A DNA stretch of 55,097 nucleotides from Bacteroides stercorirosoris (GCF_900142015.1 NZ_FQZN01000035.1:1-55097); one strand, 5' to 3'. Shown: positions 33,422 through 43,138, counted from the stretch's first letter. Translations and numbers: made by a program. The notes: generated by a model from the letters alone, not told the origin.

Positions 33422-33910
33422 ATGGCATTTTATAAGAAATTTCAATCGAAACTGAATGATTTGTGGTATCCGAAAGCAATAACTACCGGTACACCTATTA
33501 CTACTGACAAGGTAGCGGACAAACTGTCTTTACTCTCTACCGTCACCCGCGGTGATACGTATGCTGTGCTGAAAAATTTAGGAAGCGTAATGGCCGACTA
33601 TATGGCTATGGGGCGTACGGTGAAGATTGAGGGTGTAGGTACTTTCTACTATACCGCTGCTGCGAATAAAAAAGGAGTTGCTACGGCTGCTGAAGTAAAT
33701 TCAGGACAGATTAACGGTATACGTGTACGTTTCATTCCTGAAGTGAAACGCAGCACTAGTAAGCAGATTACCACCCGCTCTATGGTGGATGTGGATGTTG
33801 ACTGGACGGATATAGAGAAGCTTGCCAATGGCAACACTTCCGGTGGTAACACCGATGGTGGCAATCAAGGCGGTTCCGGTGGCGGCGTCGACGAGAATCC
33901 GTTGGGCTGA
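33422..33910 (+). CDS. HU-like DNA-binding protein with GGGVDENPLG tail (copy 2)
   Basis: 162 residues. Layout: MAFYKKFQSKLNDLWYPKAI, then the HU-like core (TTDKVADKLSLLSTVTRGDTYAVLKNLGSVMADYMAMGRTVKIEGVGTFYYTA), a basic segment (EVKRSTSKQIT) and a glycine/asparagine-rich tail that ends GGGVDENPLG. The core differs clearly from the copy at 8909, but the tail ending is the same. Unlike the first copy it has no smalltalk gene behind it and ends at a strong terminator. It belongs to the long HU group of Bacteroidales; DNA binding is inferred. Confidence 0.87.
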   Translation: MAFYKKFQSKLNDLWYPKAITTGTPITTDKVADKLSLLSTVTRGDTYAVLKNLGSVMADYMAMGRTVKIEGVGTFYYTAAANKKGVATAAEVNSGQINGIRVRFIPEVKRSTSKQITTRSMVDVDVDWTDIEKLANGNTSGGNTDGGNQGGSGGGVDENPLG

Positions 33911-33963
33911 TTCGCCCCATCCCCGCGAGTTTTCGTATTCTGACACACGATTGTGATAAATGC

Positions 33964-34006
33964 TTCCCGTACAGCCCCTTCCGGCAGTACGGGAACTTTT
34001 GTTTTA
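33964..34006 (+). terminator. Intrinsic terminator after the second HU-like gene
   Basis: TTCCCGTAC (33964-33972) and GTACGGGAA (33987-33995) form a perfect 9-bp stem, with further CCGG pairing possible in the loop, followed by CTTTTGTTTT. Confidence 0.88.
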
Positions 34007-34103
34007 GCATCTTTTATCATTTTTTTCTGCCTTTCTTCTATAAATATTCGCTAATTTCGGACGATTTTTTGTAAAACAGGCTGAATAACTAATAATTTAT
34101 AAT

Positions 34104-34364
34104 ATGGAAAATATCAATACAGCGCTTATGCTGATGGTGGTAGGTATGGTAACAGTGTTCTGTATCCTGCTGATTGTAATCTACTTAGGTAAAGGACTCA
34201 TCCTTCTGGTAAACAAGTATGCCCCCGAAGAGGTGGTGCCGGATAAGAAAGGCGCGCAAGGTCCCGCAGCGATTCCCGGAAATATATTGGCTGCCATCAG
34301 TGCCGCTGTAACGGTGGTGACACAAGGCAAGGGTAAAGTAGCCAAGGTCGAGAAAGTAAAATGA
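34104..34364 (+). CDS. oadG: Sodium-pumping decarboxylase gamma subunit (OadG family)
   Basis: 86 residues. One N-terminal transmembrane helix (ALMLMVVGMVTVFCILLIVIYLGKGLI) and a short hydrophilic, alanine/valine-rich tail fit the small gamma subunit that holds the alpha subunit to the membrane beta subunit. The gene is followed by alpha and beta, so the set is complete. Confidence 0.88.
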   Translation: MENINTALMLMVVGMVTVFCILLIVIYLGKGLILLVNKYAPEEVVPDKKGAQGPAAIPGNILAAISAAVTVVTQGKGKVAKVEKVK

Positions 34365-34402
34365 TAATCTTTTAATAAAAAACACACATCTATTTATTTA
34401 GT

Positions 34403-36238
34403 ATGAAAAAAGAAATTAAGTTCAGCCTGGTATTCAGGGACATGTGGCAGAGTGCTGGAAAATATGTGCCCCGCGTAGACCAGCTGGTGAAGGTTGCTCC
34501 CGCTATTGTTGAGATGGGCTGTTTTGCCCGCGTAGAAACGAACGGCGGAGGTTTTGAACAGGTAAATTTATTGTTTGGTGAGAATCCTAATAAGGCTGTA
34601 CGTGCGTGGACGAAGCCGTTCCACGAAGCCGGCATACAAACTCACATGCTGGACCGTGCACTGAACGGCCTGCGCATGAGCCCTGTGCCTGCCGATGTGC
34701 GTAAGCTGTTTTATAAAGTGAAGAAAGTGCAGGGAACGGATATTACCCGTACGTTCTGCGGACTGAACGATACCCGTAACATTATTCCTTCCATCGCTTA
34801 CGCTAAAGAAGCCGGAATGATTTCCCAGTGTTCGCTCTGTATCACCCATTCGCCCATCCATACGGTAGAATACTACACCAATATGGCGTTAGAGCTCATC
34901 AAGGCGGGCGCCGACGAAATCTGTATCAAAGATATGGCAGGTATCGGACGTCCGGTATCGTTGGGCAAGATTGTAGCTAATATCAAGGCTGCACATCCCG
35001 AAATCCCTATCCAGTATCATAGCCATGCAGGTCCGGGCTTCAATATGGCAAGCATCCTCGAAGTATGCGAGGCTGGTTGCGACTACATCGACGTAGGTAT
35101 GGAACCGCTTTCCTGGGGTACGGGACACGCTGACCTGCTGAGTGTGCAGGCAATGCTGAAAGACGCAGGCTTCCAAGTGCCGGAAGTGAATATGGAAGCG
35201 TACATGAAAGTGCGCGCCCTCATTCAGGAATTTATGGACGACTTCCTCGGTCTGTACATCAGCCCGAAGAACCGCTTGATGAACTCCCTGCTGATTGGTC
35301 CGGGACTTCCGGGCGGTATGATGGGTAGCTTGATGGCCGACCTGGAGTCCAATCTGGAATCTATCAATAAATATAAGGCAAAACGCAACCTGCCATTCAT
35401 GACGCAGGATCAGTTGCTTATCAAACTGTTCAATGAAGTGGCTTACGTATGGCCGCGCGTAGGTTATCCCCCGTTGGTGACTCCGTTCAGCCAGTACGTC
35501 AAGAACCTGGCAATGATGAACGTGATTGCCATGGAGAAAGGCAAGGAGCGTTGGGGTATGATTGCCGATGACATCTGGGATATGCTGTTGGGCAAGGCAG
35601 GTAAGTTGCCGGGCACGCTGGCTCCCGAACTTATAGAGAAAGCCGAACGTGAAGGCCGTAAGTTCTTCACAGGCAATCCGCAGGATAACTATCCGGATGC
35701 GCTCGACAAGTATCGCAAGATGATGAAAGAGAACAAATGGGACTTGGGCGAGGACGACGAAGAACTCTTCGAATACGCCATGCACCCGGCACAATACGAG
35801 GCTTACAAGAGCGGTAAGGCAAAAGAAGACTTCCTGGCAGACGTTGAGAAGCGGAGAGCGGAACTTAACAAATCTCCGTTGGATGATGCCAAACCGAAAA
35901 CCCTCACCGTACAGGTGGATGGACAGGCTTACCGCGTGACAGTGGCTTACGGTGACATCGACCTGCCCGCAGATGCCACGGCCAAAGTGGAAGCTCCCGT
36001 AGGTGAAGGACAAGACGTTCCGGCTCCTCTGGAAGGCAAATTCTTCCTCACGAAGAATGCCCAGGAAACTCCGGTGAAGGTGGGCGACAAGGTGAAGAAA
36101 GGTGACCTGCTTTGCTACATTGAAGCCATGAAGACCTACAATGCCATCCGTGCCGACTTTGACGGAACGGTGACAGCTATCTGTGTTACTTCTGGTGACT
36201 CTGTATCAGAAGATGATGTATTAATGAAGATAGGATAA
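34403..36238 (+). CDS. oadA: Biotin-dependent decarboxylase alpha subunit (oxaloacetate decarboxylase type)
   Basis: 611 residues. The N-terminal carboxyltransferase barrel has FSLVFRDMWQSAGKY, KDMAGIGRP, the metal-binding QYHSHAGPG and DVGMEPLS. The middle PYC_OADA domain includes GPGLPGGMMGSL and NEVAYVWPRVGYPPLVTP. The C-terminal biotinyl domain carries EAMKTYN with the biotin lysine Lys577. It transfers CO2 from oxaloacetate (or a related acid) to biotin; the beta subunit then releases CO2 while pumping sodium out. The alternative, a transcarboxylase or pyruvate carboxylase subunit, is less likely given the gamma and beta genes on both sides. Confidence 0.9.
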   Translation: MKKEIKFSLVFRDMWQSAGKYVPRVDQLVKVAPAIVEMGCFARVETNGGGFEQVNLLFGENPNKAVRAWTKPFHEAGIQTHMLDRALNGLRMSPVPADVRKLFYKVKKVQGTDITRTFCGLNDTRNIIPSIAYAKEAGMISQCSLCITHSPIHTVEYYTNMALELIKAGADEICIKDMAGIGRPVSLGKIVANIKAAHPEIPIQYHSHAGPGFNMASILEVCEAGCDYIDVGMEPLSWGTGHADLLSVQAMLKDAGFQVPEVNMEAYMKVRALIQEFMDDFLGLYISPKNRLMNSLLIGPGLPGGMMGSLMADLESNLESINKYKAKRNLPFMTQDQLLIKLFNEVAYVWPRVGYPPLVTPFSQYVKNLAMMNVIAMEKGKERWGMIADDIWDMLLGKAGKLPGTLAPELIEKAEREGRKFFTGNPQDNYPDALDKYRKMMKENKWDLGEDDEELFEYAMHPAQYEAYKSGKAKEDFLADVEKRRAELNKSPLDDAKPKTLTVQVDGQAYRVTVAYGDIDLPADATAKVEAPVGEGQDVPAPLEGKFFLTKNAQETPVKVGDKVKKGDLLCYIEAMKTYNAIRADFDGTVTAICVTSGDSVSEDDVLMKIG

Positions 36239-36244
36239 ACAGCG

Positions 36245-37480
36245 ATGGAAGAAATATTTGCAAGACTCTACGATATGACGGCGTTCAGCAATATCATTGA
36301 AGACCCGTCGTTTCTGGTGATGTATGCCATTGCTTTCGTTCTGCTGTATCTGGGTATCAAGAAGCACTACGAACCGTTGCTGCTGGTGCCCATTGCCTTT
36401 GGTGTGCTTATTGCCAACTTTCCCGGCGGCGATATGGGGGTTATCCAGGCGGACCAGAATGGAATGGTGATGGTGAACGGAATAGCGAAGAACATCTGGG
36501 AAATGCCGCTGCATGAGATTGCGCATGACCTGGGACTGATGAACTTCATCTACTATATGTTGATTAAGACAGGTTTCCTGCCGCCTATCATCTTTATGGG
36601 TGTGGGTGCTATGACGGACTTTGGCCCGATGCTTCGCAACCTGCGTCTCTCTATATTTGGTGCTGCTGCACAGTTGGGTATCTTCACTGTGCTGCTATGT
36701 GCTGTTATGATAGGTTTCACTCCACAGGAGGCAGGTGCACTGGGCATTATCGGTGGTGCTGATGGTCCGACGGCTATCTTCACGACTATTAAGCTGGCTC
36801 CGCATCTGTTGGGGCCGATTGCCATTGCTGCATACTCTTATATGGCATTGGTGCCGGTGATTATTCCGCTGGTAGTGAAGTTACTCTGTTCTAAGAAGGA
36901 ACTGATGATTAACATGAAGGAACAGGAAAAACTCTACCCCTCGAAAACAGAAATAAAGAACCTGCGTGTACTGAAAATCATCTTCCCGATAGCAGTGACT
37001 ACGGTTGTCGCCCTTTTTGTGCCGACGGCAGTGCCTTTGATTGGTATGTTGATGTTCGGTAACCTGATTAAAGAAATCGGTTCTGATACAAGCCGTTTGT
37101 TTGATGCGGCTGCCAATAGTATCATGAATGCGGCAACCATCTTCCTGGGGCTGAGTGTAGGTGCTACCATGACGAGTGAAGCATTCCTGAACTGGACAAC
37201 TATCGGTATAGTTGTGGGTGGTTTCCTTGCATTTGCACTTTCTATTTCGGGCGGTATCTTCTTTGTGAAGTTGTTCAATATGTTCAGCAAGAAGAAGATT
37301 AATCCGCTGATTGGCGCAACAGGTCTGAGTGCTGTGCCGATGGCAAGCCGCGTATGTAACGAGATTGCCACGAAGTATGATCCGAAGAATCATGTGCTGA
37401 ATTACTGTATGTCCAGTAATATCTCCGGTGTAATCGGTTCGGCTGTTGCGGCGGGTGTGCTGATTTCGTTCCTGGGATAA
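36245..37480 (+). CDS. oadB: Sodium ion-translocating decarboxylase beta subunit
   Basis: 411 residues of strongly hydrophobic protein, about ten membrane segments. The sodium-binding signature IIGGADGPTAIF is present with Asp173, equivalent to the essential Asp203 of the Klebsiella enzyme; GVGAMTDFGPML and the late NISGVIGSAVAAGVL block also match. It uses decarboxylation of carboxybiotin on the alpha subunit to export sodium. It starts 6 bases after the alpha gene. The large inverted repeat at 37520 follows as likely terminator. Confidence 0.94.
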   Translation: MEEIFARLYDMTAFSNIIEDPSFLVMYAIAFVLLYLGIKKHYEPLLLVPIAFGVLIANFPGGDMGVIQADQNGMVMVNGIAKNIWEMPLHEIAHDLGLMNFIYYMLIKTGFLPPIIFMGVGAMTDFGPMLRNLRLSIFGAAAQLGIFTVLLCAVMIGFTPQEAGALGIIGGADGPTAIFTTIKLAPHLLGPIAIAAYSYMALVPVIIPLVVKLLCSKKELMINMKEQEKLYPSKTEIKNLRVLKIIFPIAVTTVVALFVPTAVPLIGMLMFGNLIKEIGSDTSRLFDAAANSIMNAATIFLGLSVGATMTSEAFLNWTTIGIVVGGFLAFALSISGGIFFVKLFNMFSKKKINPLIGATGLSAVPMASRVCNEIATKYDPKNHVLNYCMSSNISGVIGSAVAAGVLISFLG

Positions 37481-37519
37481 AGGCTGTCAAGGCTTTAAAT
37501 ACTCTCTAAAGTCTTAGTG

Positions 37520-37596
37520 TCTGTCATTCTGAGCGTGGTCGAAGAATCTCCTTTTATAATAAGAAGAGATTCTTCGACCACGCTCAGAATGACAGA
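37520..37596. repeat. Perfect 31-bp inverted repeat followed by a T run
   Basis: Arms 37520-37550 (starts TCTGTCATTCTGAGCGTGGT) and 37566-37596 are exact reverse complements over 31 bases, with a 15-base loop and nine T after the second arm. It sits between the convergent oadB and tolC-like genes and can stop transcription from oadB. GTCATTCTGAGCG...GAAGAATCTC is a dispersed repeat type known from many bacterial genomes, so it is probably an element recruited as terminator. Confidence 0.93.
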
Positions 37597-37645
37597 TTTT
37601 TTTTTAGGGACTCATTGATTAGGCGTGGATGACACGTCTGATTTG

Positions 37646-38914
37646 TTATTCACTGATCACCTTCCTGTATTCCGCCACCGCCATCTTTGCAGCCAGATGC
37701 GCATTTATCAGGTTCGTATGCGCCTGTGTCCACGATAACTGTGCGGAAAGTACGTCAGCCATGCTTGATTTCCCTTCATTGTAGGAAAACGTTACGAGGT
37801 CGAGGTTCTCTTCGGCAAGAGTCATGTTTTCGCGGGCGGTTTTTACTTGTTGCTTTGTCTCTGTCAATTTTGTAGTGGCGGCGGAGAGTTCTTCAAGGAT
37901 ATTATCGGTGACGTAGCTCTGTTGCAGCTTTTGCATACCGATATATGCCTTTTGTTGTCGGTTCGTCTTGAAGCGGGCGCCCCAACGGAAGATGGGAATG
38001 CTGACGTTGATGCCTGCCACGGGCGTATGGGGTATTTCCTGCCCCATGTAAGTGATACCCGTATCCCATCCGGTGGCGAGAAACATGCTGACCTGCGGGT
38101 TGTATTTGCTGAGTGCGGCGTGGCGTTGCGCTTCGCTCCGGAGAATGTTGACTCCGGTGCTGGCATAGTCGGCACGGCGGGGGAGGACATCGTCGAGGCC
38201 AAGCAGGGTGACCGGTTCGCTGGGAGTGCTGATTTCGCATAGGCTGTCTACGGGGGTGCCGGGGGAGACGCCCATGAGAATGTTCAGCTTTTGCAGGGCG
38301 AGGGTGTAGTTCTGGCGGGCCTTGATGTATTGCAATTCCGCTTCTTTCTGACGGGTGGAAATCATCAGCAGGTCGGTGCGACTGATGGCACCGTCGTCAA
38401 AACGATCCTGGATGATGTCGTACTGCCGTTGTATGATGTCCTGGAACGTTGCGGCAGCTTCGAGGCTGGCACGGGCGGCGGAGGCATTCCAATACACGGC
38501 ATCGCTCTGGTAGTGAATCTGGTCGAGGGTCAGCTCGGTGGTCAGTTGGGACAGTTCCTCATCAGCTTTTGCCATTTGTTTCTGGGCTATCAGGGAGCCG
38601 CCGGTATAGAGCGGTTGCGCCAGGGTGGCAAGGGCCTGATAAGTGTAGGGACGGTATTCGCCTTTCGGACTGTTCCACTGGTCGAGGTGGTTGAGGTTGG
38701 CTGTGCCTTCGGCGGTGATGTCTATCTGCGGCAGGAAGCCCGTAGCAGCTATTTTCCGTGCTTCGGTACTTGCCACGGTTTGCAGGCGTTGCTGTTTCAG
38801 TACCTGGCTGTATGCCTCTACGCGGTCGCGATAGGCTTCACGGCTGAGGTATTGCTGTGCTCCGGCGTTAATGCCGAAGCAACAGAGTAGTGTGAGTATG
38901 AGTTCTTTTTTCAT
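37646..38914 (-). CDS. TolC-family outer-membrane efflux protein
   Basis: 422 residues with a signal peptide (MKKELILTLLCCFGINAGAQ). Two OEP repeats of long amphipathic helices are visible, with the usual KQMAKADEELSQLTTELTLDQIHYQSDAVYWNASAA and ENLDLVTFSYNEGKSSMADVLSAQLSWTQAHTNLINAHLAAKMAVAEYRK segments. It forms the outer-membrane channel of the tripartite pump encoded with the next two genes; it starts 2 bases after the RND stop. Confidence 0.92.
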   Translation of the reverse strand: MKKELILTLLCCFGINAGAQQYLSREAYRDRVEAYSQVLKQQRLQTVASTEARKIAATGFLPQIDITAEGTANLNHLDQWNSPKGEYRPYTYQALATLAQPLYTGGSLIAQKQMAKADEELSQLTTELTLDQIHYQSDAVYWNASAARASLEAAATFQDIIQRQYDIIQDRFDDGAISRTDLLMISTRQKEAELQYIKARQNYTLALQKLNILMGVSPGTPVDSLCEISTPSEPVTLLGLDDVLPRRADYASTGVNILRSEAQRHAALSKYNPQVSMFLATGWDTGITYMGQEIPHTPVAGINVSIPIFRWGARFKTNRQQKAYIGMQKLQQSYVTDNILEELSAATTKLTETKQQVKTARENMTLAEENLDLVTFSYNEGKSSMADVLSAQLSWTQAHTNLINAHLAAKMAVAEYRKVISE

Positions 38915-38916
38915 AA

Positions 38917-41900
38917 TTATCCTTTTATTTTATGTATCGCACAATAAGCTACGGGCAGCACGAACAGCGTCAATGCCGAAGCTACCAGCAGACCTCCCAT
39001 GATAGTTGCCGCCATTCCGCCGAACATAGCGTCGAACAGTAGCGGCAGCATACCCAGAATCGTAGTTCCCGAAGCCATCGCCACAGGTACGATACGGCTG
39101 GTAGTAGCACTCACTACCGCATCCAGCGGTGCCTTTCCGGAAGCAGCTTCCACATCAATCTGGTCTACCAGTACAATGGCATTCTTGATATTCATACCAA
39201 TCAGTCCCAGCAAACCGAGGATGGAGAAGAAGTCGAAAGACTTGCCGAGCACCAGCAGCCCCAACACAATACCGATGAAGATAAGAGGCAGCATCAACAG
39301 GATGACAATCGGCTTACGGTATGTGCGGAACAGGAACAGCAGTGTGATGAACATCAGGAAAAACGTCAACGGCAAGTTGGCAGCCAGTGCCGCGTTGCTT
39401 TCCGCTTGGCTTTCTTGTTCTCCGAAGTACTTCATGGTGTATCCTTCCGGCACCTGAATCTCCTTCTGCACCTGTTCCCACACCCGGTTGAAGGCAGCGA
39501 TGGCATTCACTCCACGGCGCGGGTCGGCTTGTGCCATCATCACCATCTGTCGGTTATAATCTTTCACGTTAGAGAACTTATATTGGAAATCGAATTCACT
39601 GACCACCTGTTCCAGCGTAGTGGTCTCTTGGGTGGTGCCGAATACCGGAAGCGTGCGCAGGTCGTTGATGCGGAAAGAGTCTATCGTGTTGTCCTTTAGC
39701 AGGATTGGCAATACCTGGTCTCCTTCTCGATATTCACCCAGCGTCATGCCGTTTGTTCCTATCTGGATGCTTTGCGCCATGCTCTGCCGGGAGACGCCGA
39801 GGGGCTGCGCACGTTCCGGACTGTAAACGGGGTGCCACACGGGTATCTTGTTTCCCCACGAATTGCGCACGTTGATGAGGTCGGCGTCGCGGTGCATGAT
39901 TTCCAGAGCCTTGTCCGTCAGCATCACCAGTGTGTCCACATTGTTGCCGATGAAACCGATTTCGATGGCGGCATCCACGGCGGGGGAGAGTTTGAAGAGC
40001 GTGGTGCGGGTGATAGCATTCGGATAATTGGCTTTCATATACCCGTCGAAGTTCTCCTCATATTCCTTGGTGTACTTGCTGTCGGTCAGTTCGATAAGGA
40101 TATTGGCGAAGTTCGGTTTCGGACCGACGGAGGTGGAGGCCAGATAATAACGCAACGGTGTGCTGCCGAAGGTGGTGGATACCCGTTTCACTTCCGGCTG
40201 TTGCAGCAGATGCGCTTCTACTTGTTTCATTTCCCGTTCAACGTCGCGGATGCTGTAACCGTCCGGATAGAAGATGTCGGCACGGAAGTACGGCTTGTCC
40301 AGTGAGGGGAAGAAGTTTTGCGGCATCAGTCCCATGATGACGAGCGACAGGATGAACAGTATGATGATACTCCCCAAAGTCAGCACTTTCTTCTTTATCA
40401 ATATGCTGAGGATGGAGGCGAATTTGTGGTAGAAAGGCTTGTCGTAAGGGTCTTTGCTGGCATCTCCGGACTTGGCTTTCAGGATAAAGTTACCGAAGGT
40501 AGTTGTCTGCGTAAGTGCCAGCACCCAACTTAATCCCAAAGAAATGGCCAGCACCACAAACAGTGGCTTCACGATTTCCGCCACGGCCGAAGGAGCCAGG
40601 TAAAGCGGCAGGAAGGAACAGATGGCAATGAATGTGGCACCCAATAACCCCCATTGCGGCCCGGTGGCACCGTTTATCAGAGCCCGGCGCCGGTCCATGC
40701 CCCGGGCAATGGCTATCTGCGCATTGTCCGTCACCACAATGGCGTTGTCCACCAGCATACCCATGGCGATGATGAATCCTGCCAGGGAAGTCCGGTTCAG
40801 TCCTACGCCGAGGAAAGACATGATGAGTAGCGTGCCGCCGATGGAAAATATCAGCGAACTGCCGATCAGCAGTCCTGCACGCAGCCCCATCACCAGCATG
40901 ATGATGACGATAACAATCAGGATGGACTCCACCAGATTGATGATGAAACCGTTGTTTGCTTCACGGGCTATCACATTTTCGGGATAGAGGCTTTCGAGTT
41001 CCAGGCCTACCGGGATGAGCGGTAGCAGTTCTGCCAGCCGGGCATCTACCAGTTCGCCTGTTTTCACTACGTCTTTGGTCGGGTCGGTAGAGACACCGAT
41101 GCCGATGGCACGCCGTCCGTTGACGTGCATGATGTTGGAGGGCGGGTCCATGTAACCTTTCTCGATGACGGCAATGTCGCCCAGCTTCACTTGTCCGCCG
41201 GGGGTGGTAATCACTTGTCGGCGGATGTCGTCCACAGTGGTGTACGTGCCGTTGGCAACGATGCGCAGTTGTTGTTCTCCGGCGTTGATTTCTCCGGTAT
41301 TGATGATCTGGTTTTGCGATTGCAACAGGCTTGCCAGTTGTTTGGGGTCGATACCCATTCCCGCCAGTTTATTGACGGAGATAAGGATGTTCACCACTTC
41401 GGTCTGGGTGCCGAAGAGGGCTACTTTCATCACTCCGTCGGCGGTGATGACCTGGGTTTTGATGCGTTCCGCCCAGTTGCGCATTTCCTCGTAGGAGAAA
41501 CCGTCGTCGCCCACCAGACCGTAATAAATGCCGAATACGTCGCCGAAATCATCCGACACCGTGGGCGTGGAGGCACCGGAGGGCAGTTGCGGCTGTATGT
41601 TGAGAACCTTGCGGCGCAGTTCGTCCCACTTCTGCGGAATGGACGCTGCGGATAAGGAAGGTTGAAGTTCAAACGTTATTTTGGATAGTCCGTACATAGA
41701 CTCCGACTTGATTTTGTATACGCCGCTCATCGACTGTATTTCGCGGGAGATGGGTTCGGTTATGAGCCGTTCCACCTCGGCAGGTTCCGCCCCCGGATAG
41801 CGGGTCATGATGACCGCGCTTTTGATGACGAAGGGCGCATCTTCTTTCTTTCCCAGGTTGCTGAACGACAGTATGCCGCCCAGGAGCAATACGGCGAGGA

Positions 41901-41949
41901 AGAAATAGACAATTTTCGTATTGTCTAATGCATATTTAGCTAAGTTCAT
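38917..41949 (-). CDS. RND-family efflux permease (AcrB/MdtB-like)
   Basis: 1010 residues. Inner-membrane proton-driven pump with twelve helices. The first helix is at about 12-30; the middle membrane block has GLNRTSLAGFIIAMGMLVDNAIVVTDNAQ, typical of the family's proton-relay helix 4, and the C-terminal half has FFSILGLLGLIGMNIKNAIVLVDQ. Two large periplasmic loops are present. Spacing to the adaptor gene (68 bases) and TolC gene (2 bases) shows one operon. Substrate (drug, bile salt or metal) cannot be told from sequence; the absence of clear methionine relay motifs argues against a CusA-type metal pump. Confidence 0.92.
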   Translation of the reverse strand: MNLAKYALDNTKIVYFFLAVLLLGGILSFSNLGKKEDAPFVIKSAVIMTRYPGAEPAEVERLITEPISREIQSMSGVYKIKSESMYGLSKITFELQPSLSAASIPQKWDELRRKVLNIQPQLPSGASTPTVSDDFGDVFGIYYGLVGDDGFSYEEMRNWAERIKTQVITADGVMKVALFGTQTEVVNILISVNKLAGMGIDPKQLASLLQSQNQIINTGEINAGEQQLRIVANGTYTTVDDIRRQVITTPGGQVKLGDIAVIEKGYMDPPSNIMHVNGRRAIGIGVSTDPTKDVVKTGELVDARLAELLPLIPVGLELESLYPENVIAREANNGFIINLVESILIVIVIIMLVMGLRAGLLIGSSLIFSIGGTLLIMSFLGVGLNRTSLAGFIIAMGMLVDNAIVVTDNAQIAIARGMDRRRALINGATGPQWGLLGATFIAICSFLPLYLAPSAVAEIVKPLFVVLAISLGLSWVLALTQTTTFGNFILKAKSGDASKDPYDKPFYHKFASILSILIKKKVLTLGSIIILFILSLVIMGLMPQNFFPSLDKPYFRADIFYPDGYSIRDVEREMKQVEAHLLQQPEVKRVSTTFGSTPLRYYLASTSVGPKPNFANILIELTDSKYTKEYEENFDGYMKANYPNAITRTTLFKLSPAVDAAIEIGFIGNNVDTLVMLTDKALEIMHRDADLINVRNSWGNKIPVWHPVYSPERAQPLGVSRQSMAQSIQIGTNGMTLGEYREGDQVLPILLKDNTIDSFRINDLRTLPVFGTTQETTTLEQVVSEFDFQYKFSNVKDYNRQMVMMAQADPRRGVNAIAAFNRVWEQVQKEIQVPEGYTMKYFGEQESQAESNAALAANLPLTFFLMFITLLFLFRTYRKPIVILLMLPLIFIGIVLGLLVLGKSFDFFSILGLLGLIGMNIKNAIVLVDQIDVEAASGKAPLDAVVSATTSRIVPVAMASGTTILGMLPLLFDAMFGGMAATIMGGLLVASALTLFVLPVAYCAIHKIKG

Positions 41950-42016
41950 AATTTAAAATGTTTAGGTTTATTGGGGATATTCATCACGTGGCTTTTTTGC
42001 CCGGTATCAAACGATA

Positions 42017-43069
42017 TCAATTGATTACCTTCACCGTCTGTCCTTCCACCAACTGGTGTACTCCGGCTATCACGACACTTTCTCCCGGTTGCAGTCCGGC
42101 CGAAATCAGAACATTGGCTTCCCCCGTCGGAGAGTATACCGTCACTTCCCGACGGCTTGCCTTACCATCCTTCACCACCCACACATATGTTTTCTTATTC
42201 CCACTCTCACCAAAGACAGCACTGAGCGGAACATTCATCAGCTTCTCTTCCAGGAACGGGGCAACGTCCGAAGCCAGCTTAATCTTACATGTAAATCCCG
42301 GCTTCACATCATAAAGGCTGCGGTCGAAGGCTGCATCATCTATCCTGATAGTCACCGGTATTCCCGTCCCGTCCGTTGAAATATCCAGATACTCTTCCAA
42401 TCGTGCGTTGAACGTCACCCCCGGATAACTGTCGAATATCACCCGGAACGTCACATCTTTTGCACGAAGCAGATACAGATAATCATCCGGCACGGTGAAT
42501 TTGATGCGGAGCTTCTGCGTATTCACCAACTGCACGATACCTTCGCCGGAGTTGACACGCTGATAATTCTCCACCAGACGCTTCTCGATGGAACCGTCGA
42601 ACGGAGCTGTCAGTTTCGTATCTCTCATGTTGTTGCCGGATAACTCATAGGCCGACTTTGCTTTCTGGTAATTGACTACACTGATTTCGTACTCCTGCAC
42701 GGAGATGGCCTGGCGACCCAGTAGACGCTTGTTGCGCTCCACTTGTGCGGCGGCAGTTTCGTAAGCAGCCTTGTCGGCGGCATATTGCAGGGAGATGTCG
42801 CGCGGGTCGATGGCGGCAATCAACTGGCCTTTCTTCACCCGCTGTCCTTCCACGACAGGCAGGTTGATGACTTGTCCGCTGACGCGAAAGGCAAGTTTTA
42901 CGTATTCCACGGCTTCCACTATTCCGGAGAAGTCTTTCCGGATGACCGATTGGGAACTGACGGTCGTTGTCTTAACAGGCCGGATAAGGGCAGTTTCGCC
43001 CTCCTTCTTTTGCCCGCACGACGTGATAAGTAGCGTCGTGGCAAGGGCGAACAGACAGATTTTCTTCAT
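42017..43069 (-). CDS. RND efflux periplasmic adaptor (membrane fusion) lipoprotein
   Basis: 350 residues. Lipoprotein signal with lipobox ITSC and Cys18. Order of domains: barrel-sandwich (FRVSGQVINLPVVEGQRVKKGQLIAAIDPRD), a short alpha hairpin (YETAAAQVERNKRLLGRQAISVQEYEISVVNYQKAKSAYEL), second half of the sandwich (LTAPFDGSIEKRLVENYQRVNSGEGIVQLV), beta barrel and membrane-proximal domain. It links the RND pump and the TolC-like channel. First gene of the operon; a hairpin at 43101-43132 and the inverted-repeat element lie upstream. Confidence 0.93.
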   Translation of the reverse strand: MKKICLFALATTLLITSCGQKKEGETALIRPVKTTTVSSQSVIRKDFSGIVEAVEYVKLAFRVSGQVINLPVVEGQRVKKGQLIAAIDPRDISLQYAADKAAYETAAAQVERNKRLLGRQAISVQEYEISVVNYQKAKSAYELSGNNMRDTKLTAPFDGSIEKRLVENYQRVNSGEGIVQLVNTQKLRIKFTVPDDYLYLLRAKDVTFRVIFDSYPGVTFNARLEEYLDISTDGTGIPVTIRIDDAAFDRSLYDVKPGFTCKIKLASDVAPFLEEKLMNVPLSAVFGESGNKKTYVWVVKDGKASRREVTVYSPTGEANVLISAGLQPGESVVIAGVHQLVEGQTVKVIN

Positions 43070-43100
43070 ATAAGTTGTTCGTTTAGGTATAAAAACATAT

Positions 43101-43132
43101 AACCGGAAAAACAGAAAAATGTTTTCCCGGTT
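43101..43132 (-). other. Short hairpin upstream of the efflux operon
   Basis: AACCGGAAAAAC and GTTTTCCCGGTT face each other around AGAAAAAT, about 30-60 bases before the adaptor start. It could be a leader hairpin, a regulator site or the terminator of the GH65 transcript arriving from upstream. Confidence 0.5.
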
Positions 43133-43138
43133 ATAAAG

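Noticed and set aside
36881..37393. Frames opposite oadB and oadA with His- and Gln-rich translations
   Set aside because: Antisense shadows of clearly conserved genes.
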